DNA of 64,000 bases, taken from NCBI GenBank assembly GCA_009823395.1, contig CM020518.1:14514501-14578500 (forward strand), written 5' to 3'. Position 1 is the stretch's first letter. The number at the start of each line of letters is the position of its first letter. The notes beneath the pieces were generated by a model. It saw nothing but the letters and a program-made list of their open reading frames with translations. It had not been told where the DNA came from and did not search any database. The stretch is from Thamnaconus septentrionalis (taxonomy: Eukaryota; Chordata; Actinopteri; Tetraodontiformes; Monacanthidae). Below, piece by piece: positions 37,101 through 49,600 of the stretch. The position numbers and the translations under genes are program-made.

Positions 37101-40100
37101 AAAAACCTTGGTATTTACGACGTAAAGATGGCGGAGATAGTAAGTAAGCAAGTCGAAGCAGAAGTTGAACTTTGTCGTCTATCCACACCGTCTTTATGCG
37201 TGCGTTCTTTGTCCTCTTCGCCGTGCTATGTTAGCGGGCTGCTACTGCTGTATATATACCGGGCGCCAGGTCTTCTTCTTCTTCTGCCTTCAGTCAGGGA
37301 GTAAAACCACAGCGCCACATGAGGCCTGGCGGAAGTACTTTCCAGCGTTTTCCGTATACATACGGATATTTTTGGAGACGGCTTCTTCTTCTTCTTTTCT
37401 TAACACACTTGGTTTAAAGAAAAAGAAAATGTCTAAAATGTATTTCCATGTCATTGTTTATTTTATTTTATTTTTTCCAACGCTAAAGGGAGCCACTGCA
37501 GAGACACAGAAGAGCCGCGGGTCGCCGACCCCTGCTCTAGCTGAAGCTAGCTAGCTTTCCCAGCCAATGGACAATCCCTGCTGGCTAATATAAAGGAGAA
37601 GTTGAAGGGCGAAAATAAAATAAATCGGGAAAATTTGTCTTAAGTCACATACAGCCTTGTGTCTCTTTGGTTGTGCTTCGAAAGGCCAGCAAATGGTGTG
37701 AACTGTCTCTGTATGGAAAATAATGGGAGCGCCAGTAGAAAGTGTTTAAGCACCTTTAGAGGCCTTCCAAAGGTCAGCTTGTTTTGGATGGCTGTCAAAT
37801 CTTTCCAGATTCCACATCACATTGAGAAACAGTGGCGGACAAGCTCATTATCCGTGCCTAACTTCACCGCTTTCCACATGATGCCCACATCAGCGCTGTG
37901 GAACAGTCACAGAGCAATTTTCCTAGAAGCCCATTACGCAACAACGGCCAATGATAAAGTGGCCTGCTCATGTAAAGAACAGTTTCATTTGGCTGGCTGG
38001 TCAGGCCAACATCAATCTGAACTTTTTTGTTATCCCTATCATGGTTTAATGCAGGGGTGCACACCCCTTTTCAAATGGAAGCTACTTATATAATGGCCAA
38101 TCAAAAATACCCACCTACTATAAAATTGGAAAACATATTCATTCATAAATATATTTGTAGTCCAGTGATACATGAATAAATAAATATATAAGATTAAATG
38201 GGTCAACGTGTTCCCATGTGCACGTATGCTTATCATTGCACAGCAAACTCATGGTTTAAAAGTGTTAAGGTTATAACTGCCTATGCGGAAACCGCTTTGA
38301 AACGCGAGCAAGGCGGCTCGATCGGTTTACGCTAGGATTGCAAGATTACGAGACAACCCAGGTAGTTTTGCATGTATTTAAAGAAAACAACAGAGAAACT
38401 CTTTTGCCCGTCCCAACTGTGTCTCAAGTATCGCTGTGGGGGAAAAAAAAAAAGAACTGTCTGGTGTCATACATTGGTATTTAAAGTATACATTGATTTT
38501 GTTCATTATAGTTTCAGATTTAAAGTGAAATCTGCTTTATAGCTACTGTATTTGACGGCCAATCTGAACAGTGACTAAGCAGATACGTCACGTTTACGTT
38601 TCACAGTAAAATCCAGCACAAATAAAAACAAAATCCAGCACATTGTACATTGTGATGAAAATCAACCGGATCCACCGTGTTTTCCAACGTGTTTGAATTC
38701 CTGCCTGAACAACTTGCACCTCTTGTAATTGCCAAATATTTTGTGAGTTTAACTTCCTTTTTGGGGCGACCTGCGATCTGATGATTGTCTGGGACTGGAA
38801 CTGGAACTGGGAGCATCAGCACTTACAATAAAAGGACCAAACAAAAAGTCACAGCTAACTGTAGCTATGCTACAAGTGAGTAGAATGAATGGAAGTGGTT
38901 TATGGGCTTTTTTTCACAACTTTTTTGCAGAAGCAGCATGTGGAACTGTGGGGTTCAGTAGACAAAATGGGACATAAATCATAAAAACGACAACCTTCTA
39001 AGACGCTGCAATACATCTTTGTAGCTGTCGCCAACTCCAATTTCCTTGACTCTTGCCCACTTTTCCCCCCTCACTTTTTAAAATGTCGCCTCAGAACATT
39101 TTGCATTTTCTTCTTCTTGTTTGTGTTCACTGCCTGTAATTTGCACCGAGGCGTTTGTATTTTCCCAACAGAAATCCACCTACGCATTTTCTGTCTTGTA
39201 TTTGCTTAATTAATTTTCGATCTCTGAGTTCAGTAAAGGGGCGTCGGCAATATCGGCGGCGTCATCGGTCTGCCGAGCACGAGGTTGTCTTCTCCACACC
39301 AGTCGGCGGATTTGCATCAAGGTCATCGCGCGTCCTTGATGATCCATTTCCAGCACGGGCGGCGAATGTGGATGAGGGCCACCTCCTTCCTGCCGCCGCT
39401 TGAGTCGCCTTACGTAATGAGCTTCCACTGCTCCCCGCAGACTTAATGCCATTATGGAAAATACATTACCTGGACACCCGCAACCCACCCGCCGCCACCA
39501 CCATCCCCACAACCCCCCACCCCCTCCACCTCCCCCGGGCTCTCATCCGTTCGGCTTTGTGCATCTCCGAGCAGGTCATCAGAAATGGATTATAGGACGT
39601 TTTCCTCTGAGAACACCACTAGCGGAGACCTCTTGCCTTTTTTTTTTTTTTTAGAACTCGGAGTAATATGTATCACTGAAGGGCATAATCACTCCCACGG
39701 CTCGTGTCAGCGAACTGTAGGCACTGGCCAATATTGAGTAATACCAGGTTGGCAGGCCTGCAAGCGCTGGGCCCCGACGTGTAAAAATAGAAAAGAGAGC
39801 CTCCAGCAACCGCAGCCAATATATCTCTCGCTGTCATATAGCGACTGCTGATGCTGTTTACTCAAATACCAAGTCTAAGTGTGGCGCACCAAAAACAATT
39901 TATGTCAGACTTGGAGATGGCCTCGCGGGTTGTTCTTGTTTTCGGGTGGGAACACTGAAGAGGCGGGAATTCGGGCATGATGCTGTCGGGTGTCTGTTAC
40001 CAGTGAGGTGATTACCTGCCGACGGGCTTCCTCAGGCTCGCATGGTAATATGTCAGCATCCCCGGTGCCATGACATTTACAGGGCATCCTCCACTGTACT

Positions 40101-43100
40101 CCTCCTTGGCCCAGTCCTGCAGGGTCGGAAAGTCGGATTGCTGGTTGTGTTTCCAAGCAATGGGCAACAATCACGCATTTACTGTAAAACATTACCTATA
40201 TGTTGTATGATACAGAGTTGAAGACATGGGGTTATTGAGCAGGATACACTACACACAATAATGGTGCAGGTATATACGACTTTTGGGACTCAAGGAAAAA
40301 TGAAAAAAAAAAAAAAAACAAAACTTCAGCCTACAGTGATAATAAATCCTACAAAGCAAGGTGTCCCGATGGAGGAGTGCAATTTCTAGCAGTAGTTATT
40401 GGAGCAAAAGCTCGACACACCGCAACATAGATGTTAATGTCGCAATAAGTTGTAGAAATATTTGGAGTCATTCCGGTCTCATGATGTCAGAATGTGAGCG
40501 CCATGATGAAGAGGAGTGTTTAAAGTTGAACTGTTGAAGTTTGAGTGGTCATCATTCCTGGAACGCACTCTTGTGTTTTTGACTTTTGCAGTCAATCTCC
40601 TTGTTAGAGAACAGCATGTTATTCAATGAGAAACACTGAGCAGTTCTTTCAGTGTACTGAAAAGTTTAAAGGGGGTCAAATTAAATTGAACCTGTTCACC
40701 AGTGTGTTTTAGGTGCCCTCTGAAATTCCATGAATCATTTTGTAAGTAGTAACATTTCATATTTTTATGGTACAATTTCAGCCCCATAAGTAATATAAAA
40801 AAACCCATAAATATCTGAACTGGTGCTGCGAATAAGAGGTTAAAGCTTTTAGCATATTTTGCTGAGGCAGTGAGTAGGAACTCATCCATAGTACCTACAT
40901 GTCCTGTACCGATAATGGCACCTAACTAGTTTCAGATTCAGAGCTCCCGCATGAATTTATAACTTCGCTAAGTTCTCAATGGTGGTTATTGTATTCAATA
41001 AATATTGCATGCGTCCACTGTGCCTCTTGAAAAGAAGTTATGGTGCCTCCCTCAACGTCACTGCCTGAGGTTTCCTCAAGGCAAGCTTCCATTTTTCACA
41101 CACCCACAAAGACTGGGGAAACAAAACTTAAATCACACACACCTGCACCAGCACAGCCCACTTTTTTAAAATCTACTCGTGAACGCTACACTTGAATAGC
41201 TTATGGGAAAATATGTTCGATATATTTGGCACATCATTTATTTAGAAAGGGTGTGGAATCAATGCAGCGTGTTGTGTCCTGGTTTGTTTTTTCCTTGAAC
41301 ATGCACCAGGAAAAGCTCTCTTTAAAAATACATGCCCTCGCGTGTTTGGACACCTCACTGAGATTGACTCTTTCTTCAGTTTTGTATGCGTTAGCTTTGA
41401 AAAAAATTCGAAATGAGCATGTGCTTGACTTGAATGCTTGAAACTGGTCACACTGCGTGGGGCTCGTTAGCTGAGCTGCCTCATGTGCGCGTGATTGGTA
41501 CGCTGCATTTCCGCGTAGCATGTGCACTGTTTGTGCTCTTATTTAGTATTTGGTTGGAAAGGATGTGATTGCTATTGTCCTGAGTTGGGCCTTTGTTAAA
41601 TTGGTGTTTTTAAAGATTCAGTGGTGGCATTTTGCACATTTGGTTGTTGTCACTCCTTTTGTATTCAGATACAGGGTTCATGGTAAAGGGCTTTATTTGT
41701 ATCTGAATCCTCCTGTAGCGTTGTGCCGCAGACCATTTTCCATTTGGTCTCAAATTGCATTGGCGGGGGCTTAAAATTTGAGGCAGGGCTGCAAAAACAA
41801 AAAACAAAAAAACCAACAACCTTCGGCACCCTCGCGTCCCGCAGTGTTGACTTTATGTTCTTACTAAAGGGCAGAAGAACCAATAGCAGTGCACGTCAGG
41901 GGCGATTTGTTTCATATTTGCCAACACATTCCCACCCCCGAAAAAAAGCCACTACAACGGCAACAAAACAACAACGTGAACTTTCATTGACATGTTTTCT
42001 GTACGGAAATGCTGCGGTGCAAATCCTGCACCAAAGCAAATGCTTTTGCTTTTACTGCGTCAGGGACCAGCCAGTGGACGACTTACTTTATCCTCGTAAT
42101 GGATGAAAGCTGCAGCCTCAGGACCGAGGTATTTGACCAGGCTGGAAATCACTGCTTCTCTTCTCTCCGCGCTCTGCAAACAGAGGAAGGTTTGCCAACG
42201 TTGCCAACAACATGACTTGCATTACACGTCTGCATCGCTCAGCGTGCAACAACCGCGCGCTGTTACAAAAGACAAACTCGCAGAAAGACGCAGCGGCAGT
42301 CAGTTTGAATTACTTAAGCCTGATCCCCATATGCTCCTGGTGAAATTACTTCACATGGTAAGTCATGTACACGTCTGCAGGGCCCGGGGCCAAACGGGGG
42401 AGATCAACAGAAAACACGCTGTCAGTCCTGTAAACTGTCAAAGACTCCTTGTCGGCACGTCGCATCGCTTTTGCCCTCAGATCCTCAACCTTGGAAATAT
42501 GCTGGGAAAAAAAAACCCTGCAAAGTATGAAACAGCAAAGAGGTAAAAAGACCAATTAGGCGAATACACCCTCTCAGGCTGTCATTAAAATAAAAATCAA
42601 ACAAATGGAAACAATCTAATCTATTGTAAAAAAAAAAAAAGCCAAAACATTAAACCTAAACAAAGAACATTTAATCAAAAACTTTGTTAAAAGCCTGGAA
42701 AATATCATATTATAACCTTGTTGGAGGCTAGTTGCACAGCACAAGCGCCACGCACACACACACACACACACACACACAGACTGCTTCCTTTTGTGTGACA
42801 ATGAGGTAGCAGGGGGGGGGTTAATTATTTAGTACCATGCCTGGCACGGCAGGGCAGGGATTTGTCAACTCACAAGCTTTGTAGTCAGCCACACAAATGA
42901 CTCAAAATGCCAAAACAAGCAACGGTTATTAATTCAAGGGTCACCTGGACCACATTAAAATGTCACACAAAGAGAAGGAAGAGATGCAAGGAAAGTGAGG
43001 ATGAAAGCTGAGGGCGGCCCGAGAGGAATTAATGAGGGCGGCACGAGAACGTGTGACTTTAGATCAAACACCAGTCGTAGTTGTGATAGTTGTTTGGATG

Positions 43101-46100
43101 CAGGAGACCTAACAGTTCCTTCTTATGATGATGATGAGGATCAGGGACGTTGTTTTTTATATATATATTTTGCAAAAGGAAGGAGAACTTGCTGTTATTC
43201 TCTCAAGGTAAAAACACCAACATTTTGCAATCAATTCTACAAATGAAATTCAATCTCAAATTCTGGCTTCATGTACTCACGAAAGGGCAGAATAACCAAT
43301 AGCAGTGCACGTCAGGGGTGATCTGTTATATATCTACCAACACATCCCAGAAAAGCCACTACTAAGAGATAGACATAACAGTTCCTTCTACACAATGATG
43401 AGTGAGGATCAGGGACGTTTTTTATCTGTTTGTTTTTTTTGCCAAAGGAGAACTCGCACAAATTCTACAATGATCTAGCAATGACATAAAGATATTCTAT
43501 TCTGTCACAAATTGATGAACCAACGAAAACACTGATCCCACTTTTCCTAAATCCTTTGACATAACAGTAAATGTTTGTAGCCACCTGGGAAAGAACTGAA
43601 AAAGTACAAAACAATTAGCAGACTAAGCTAAGAAAAGCTTTCAGTCATGTTCTTTGATCTTCTTTGAATATTATGTTAATTTATAAATCTCCCCCTAGCA
43701 TTGGCAAGGTTTGCAAATCACTTGCTGGATTTCTTGAGCTGTCAGCTGAAGATGCTTACCCTGAACTCATGGGAGTACAGCCAGTCCAGGGCGTATTCGG
43801 CTGAAGGTACGGTAACATCCTGGACAGGTCGCCAGTACATTGCGATGTCACAATGCTCTGTGCCTTCCTTAAGTAATACCTCAAAGGCTGACAACTGGTT
43901 ACACAATCCTAAGGTTGATTGAAATTGAGTTCTATAAGGTTGGCAAGATTGGGCAAGATTTCAGAAATGAATTTGCTGCAGTCATCCTGTTTGGTAAGAT
44001 TAGCCAATTCTACAACCAGCTTTATTTTTGAAGCAGAAAACCATTATTGGTCTACTGTACAAGCTTCATATCCTCAGTACATGTAACTTTTTCTATTATT
44101 AATCATAGCCATGAGCGCAAAACAACCGACTTTAAAAAAAACAGAAGTGAAGTGTTGGACTTTGCCAAGGTTACAGCTACTGTAACCCAGCAGACCACCT
44201 GACGCTTGTCACTGTACCGTGACACACAAAAAAACAATGTTGCCCTATTTCTCGTTCAATTTCCATAATCTTGCCCGTGAGCATTCTGTTTGACAAATTA
44301 CATTGCTGCGATAAAGCACACCCTGGCCGCCCTTTTCTTCACGGAAAATTAATGCGTGTTAATTTAGTAACGGCGTGACAAGATGCAGGAGGCTGTTGTG
44401 TAACCAGCCTCTTCATGTAACACGCTGAGAATGAAAGCGGCTCTCCCCACAACGTACATTCAACATAATGTAGAGGTGCACTCAAAGTTACGTAACACAA
44501 TTAGGTCAACATTGCGTCATTGAAGCTCACTGAGAACTGAACTTGTGACTTCTGGCATGTTGCACAAGCACTAGCAGCAGGTAATACCCTGAAAATCAGA
44601 GGTTATAAATACACGTGGTCAAGACAACCTGCTTACACACAAGTATCAAAGCAGGGAATAAAAGGTTATTGGTGCCACATGGACTGGTCTGAGTTGCTGA
44701 TGTATTTGGGATTTAATCAGGGGTTCACAGAGAATGGTCTGAAAATTACATCCACTAAGTGGTAGCACTTTTAGGGCGTGTGTTCATTGCCTCGCCTCGC
44801 CACGGTACGGTGTTAGGGTGTTTGCACTGGCCGCCACAAGGTTGTAGGGGGTGCTGTTGAGGGGCCAAGCGAGTCGAAGCGAGTTTAGCGGTGACGTAGC
44901 GACGAGCAGGGCACTGGATTGGCTCAGTGTCCTCGTCGATGTCCCCCGTCGGAGCGGACATCGACGCCGACTCCTTCTTCGCAGCGCTCCGTGTCAGGTA
45001 CATTTGACCGTGAATACAAGTAGTAGAAGTATTGATGTACGAATACATTTATATGGGTATACATTTTTTGAACGCAGCTATTTCAATACATGTTTCTTTG
45101 TCTTTTGGGGAGGGGCGGGCGAACCGGGAATGCCTTCGACGTTGCGGGTGTGTTCAACCATATTCGCGAAAACGACGAGAGGCAAGTGGCGCAGCGCTCG
45201 GAACGAATGGAGTTGCTCCTGCGTGAGGCGCGGCAAGCTAGGGAATTCTGAGGAGTCCTTGAGGCGAGAGGACGTGGCTCTTCACCGCGAGGAAGCCTCG
45301 AACACCGCGGCATTTGACAACGCCGTCCTTGGCTCGCTAGGGCAGCTCATACAGGCTATTTCAAATAAGTAGGAGGCTCTATTTTGGACGTGTTTACAGT
45401 CTGTTTATTATTGTGTTGTGTGTCGCCCACGGACTCGTGATCGCAGAGCCAATGAAAACACGATCGTACCGAGGCGTGGCGTACCGTGGCGAGGCAATGA
45501 AAACACGCCCTTAGAGGGTGGTGGGACCTCGCTGAGTGGCCAGACTAGTTTGAGAAAACAGAAAGATGGCGGTGAGTCAAAGATCCACTTGCGACGACCA
45601 GAGGGCCGCCTCTAAATAACGAACACGGCAGAAACAGAAGGCTAGTGCTGCGCAAAGTGGGCGAAAGGGGTGCCACTCCTGAAGAACAGAAGAACAGAAA
45701 CATGAAGAACACAAGTTGCAAATTGGTCAATGGAAGATCTGGCTTGAGGACTCAGTCACTCCACCCCAAGTGTTGAAGGTTGTGGTGGGAATTTGGCATA
45801 AAGAACGTGAGAGAATGGATCCGTCTTGGCTTGGGCCAGCCGGGTGTTGCTGGAATGGTGTGAGGGTTATTGCTGGAATGTTTCCCGCACCTTGTTCAAG
45901 CAATCACACAGAAAATTGAAGTAGTTCTGAAGGCAAAAGAGGTTCCAACCCGGCAACCAGGCGAGAGGCCAGTGAGTGTAATTGGCACAATTCATGGGTG
46001 TACAGTGTATAGCTCATTTACACTATTCACACAATAACAAAGTTAAACTGTTCCACCAAGACAGTACTGACATGTTCATAAAATATATGGCAAAAATAAC

Positions 46101-46571
46101 CATATATTGATGAGACAATTCATTACCTCCTTGGAGGTCCAGCGAGTCGCCCCCTCTCCAGCCATGAAGCCAACCAGAGCGGCATTCCCACTGGGGCTGG
46201 TGGCATCAAAGGTGACAGAGAAGGGACAGCCAGTGGATGATCCAGTCATTACTTCCCCAGAAAAGCCTTTCTCCTTCCAAAAAGCCTGCAGAGGAGCAGA
46301 GACGGCGTAATCACACATGAATAATAGCAGTGATTTAAGCTGGAACTCGGCTCAAAGTAGAGCCCAGGAATGAGGCCATCTCCTTTCAGCTTAAGAACCT
46401 GATAATCAAGATTGACCTGCATATGAAAGCAGAACGTTACCTTTGAATATAACAACTCTTTTTCTCAAGGCTCCTCAAATGGACTGCAAGGGTTCCTGGT
46501 TCCTTTGTGCCAGCTGACTGATTTCACTCAAATGCAATGAAAACGACCAATTCAGGAACCGCAAAATAAAA

Positions 46572-46602
<31 letters not shown>

Positions 46603-49600
46603 AATTTCACTCTTAGGTTTTAAGATCAAGGCTAAAAAGTGGTTTCCTATTAGCTGCAGGTCGCTAATGAAGCTGTATGTTGAGTAAATATATTCACTTT
46701 TCCTTGCACAAGCTTGCATACTAGGTGTAATATCACATAAATTCAGTATTCATTTTAAGGCTTTAAAAGGACAGGTTTTGTTTTATTGAAAAGAAAAAGA
46801 TCTGCTGCTCCTCTGCCACTTCGTGTATTATGTATAGATGTAAATTGAGTAAATGCATTTCTTAGAAAGAAATAAACAGCTTTAAATATGTACTGATTAA
46901 TTAATTTTACATATTGCATTTAATAATTGAATACCCATTTCACTTGCGGGATAGTTGCTTTTCCCAGTGAGATCATTCAGGGTTTCATTAAATGATGTGT
47001 AATTACAAAAAAAATGATCTTTTGATTACCCTTTTACTTCCAATCTATTATGAAGATAATTTGCTCCTGAACAGCACAAGCAGTCTGAATGTTGGGTCTT
47101 TTTTCCAAATAAAGGTGGAAAATTTGGCAAAATTTTCATTGAGGGTGCATTGCTAAGAAATTATTTAACAAAATGTTAATTATTGAATGACTAGAACCAA
47201 CAGAAAATCCAATGTCAACCGTGTGTGATATTGCTAAGCCATGACTGTTGGGAGGGTTAGTGGGTAGGTGAGGGGGTGGGAGGGCAGATCTTATTATTAT
47301 GGCGCATCCTTGGATAACATGAGACTTACAAATGCGCTTGGCTGCCGCGCGCATTCTATTTGTAGCCTGTTGGCAAATTTGCAGCCTCGTGTAATAATAA
47401 GTGACGCTGGTGTACCTGCAGCTGGGAGGCCCCAACAGTTCGCAGAGTGCGTGAAATGACATTTCCTCACTTGGAGGCAAACACAAAGAATCAGATTATC
47501 AAATTCACTAACCACTGTGGGCATTCATCTTGGCACTGATGCAGATTGCATTAAAATGCATATGAGTACAACATAAGATATATGAAAAATGCATTGTGTG
47601 TTTACATGAATTCATAACTGCAGATTTATTTTCTACTTCTATAACTGGGATTAGGTTGGTTATGATCGTTTTGTAAGTGTATGTTGCTTAGGGTAACTTT
47701 GGCTGTATTCTTTGATGCTATTGTACGTAACCGAGCACTGCCTTGATCTGTAAATGATCATGAAAGAAATGAGCTCAACTTTCCTCTTGTCTCATATTAC
47801 CTTGCAAAGTGATTAGCTTAGCAACATTTTGCTGAGCCTGCAAAAGAAAACCTGTAACCAGACAAGAAAAGCGTGAGGGTGCGCACCGCACTGCGCTTGT
47901 ACTCTCCAAACTGTTGCCTTAGGAATAATAAAAGCCCAACTTTCTTGCATTATAAATAATTTGATGGAGAAAAAGCACTCCAAAAAGGTTACTTTTTTTC
48001 TCCCCCAAGGCCAAACTCATCCATTTTCTTCACAAGACACCACCGCTCCCCTGCCAAAGAACACTGTAACGGACGCTCCTTTTAGTGATCAACTTGTATA
48101 ACAGTATGACAGCACACTTTTCATCCAATTCTGGACCTCAGCACACACTCATTGGGAAAGTGGGCCATGTCCAGGCCAGTGAACACACAGCACTGTCCGA
48201 GCTTCCATCTATGTCCCATATGTCAAACTCAAGACCCGGGGGACAGATCCGGCCCGCGAGGTAATTATCTTATGACCCGCGTGATGATATTTAATTAGTG
48301 TTACAGTTGGCCTGCCGGTATATTGCACACACCACAATAATATTACAAGTACCAATATGCACCGCGAGTCTGGGAACGTAATCCCGCTTTGTGAAAAGAA
48401 CGCCAGCGTCATGAAAACGCTAAAATATTTAGTCGGTTCGGCCATGCGTTTTACACGCGGCCGGCCTTTTCACTGAAACCGCACAGACCGAAACTGCATA
48501 TTGGATAAGTTGGTGTTCTAAAGAAACTCGAACTAGGAGTTTAGCCGTTTATCCACACCATTTTCCCAAGTGATCTTTCTCTCTGTTCTCTGTGGTGCTA
48601 ATGTTGTTGGCGGAAGCTGCTGCTTCTTTAAACACGGCGTGCTTCGGGTGTTCTTCTCCTTCTTCCGCCTTCAGGGAGTAAACTTGAGGCGCCACACCTG
48701 GCCTTGGCATAGGTACTACATCGTTTTCAGTCGTTTCCATCGTCTCCGCGTAAACGGGAAAGATTTTGAAGACGGCTACATGTAAACAAAAATTTTTCGA
48801 GAGCATTTTCGAAAATTGTCAGTTTCAAAAAATGCTGTTGCCGTGTAAACGGCCTGTATGTTTGGTAGCACATACTGTGGCTGTGTGAGCAATAAACAAA
48901 ACCGTCACACAGAACTCGTCTTAATGATGAGCACCTTCACTCAATCCTGAGGATTTCCTCAGCTCAGAGCCTGACCCCAAACATTGATGAATTTGTACTC
49001 AAGATGAGACACCAAGTGTCTGACTCAGACAAGTGAGAATCATACAGCAGCAGACTAACCCGTTTTCAGTTTTTAATTTGGCTTCATTTCTGCATTTCTT
49101 GCTACTACAGATCATAGATTTTTCTTTTAGTCAAATAGATTTTGGTTGTTGTTTGCCTGTAGATATCTTCTCGGTGGAATGAACACTGGAAAGGTTGCAG
49201 AGATAGAGCCAACATTTATGAAAGCAGTGATTGGTGAGGATCACAAAGCAGCAAACTGAGTTCAATACAGCTTTAACGCAGTTTCATTTCTGCAGTTTTT
49301 TCTCTTGCCATTGAAAGGACAGATTTGATTTCTCTTTGAAGATCTTTTTTTGCTGTTGTTTGCCTGTTAAAAAATTTAGACTTGAAATTATTGATAAAGC
49401 CACAAGAAAATATTGCAACTAATTTTATTTGTTTATTTATTTAGTTAGCTTCAGGATTCATAATTAGGCAACGCCATATAGCAACGTTGTACATGCTGTG
49501 ATAGATCCAGATTCAATATGTGCAATAATTTCAATAAGTTTTCAATAAATGTTGAACCAGTCCGGCCCTCCACTTGTACCAATTTTTTTTTTTTCATTTG

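Larger units (their letters stand above)
28124..40015 (-). other. Last intron of the oxidase gene (11.9 kb)
   Basis: Donor GTAATC at 40015 and acceptor CTTGCAG ending at 28124. It contains a CTG repeat (28645-28670), a heptamer repeat (35733-35764), a hAT element (36609-37534), a hAT-like fragment (38051-38240) and many poly-A/T tracts. It also contains repeat-poor, homeodomain-word-rich segments at about 31860-32420 and 39160-39640. The 272-codon minus-strand frame at 34760-33942 is low-complexity and unsupported. No second gene was recognised inside the intron. Confidence 0.8.
42174..46126 (-). other. Oxidase intron (about 4 kb) rich in repeats
   Basis: Donor GTAATG at 46126 and acceptor TTTGCAG at 42174. 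Its contents are the CA repeat at 42753-42778, locally duplicated segments at 43081-43470, an antisense L2 tail (43785-43856), a Harbinger element (44774-45510) and a Tc1 relic (45760-45985). The rest is undistinguished non-coding DNA. Confidence 0.85.

Noticed and set aside
44851..45372. 173-codon plus-strand frame as a host gene
   Set aside because: Lies wholly inside the Harbinger element. Only its end resembles the element's own accessory protein.
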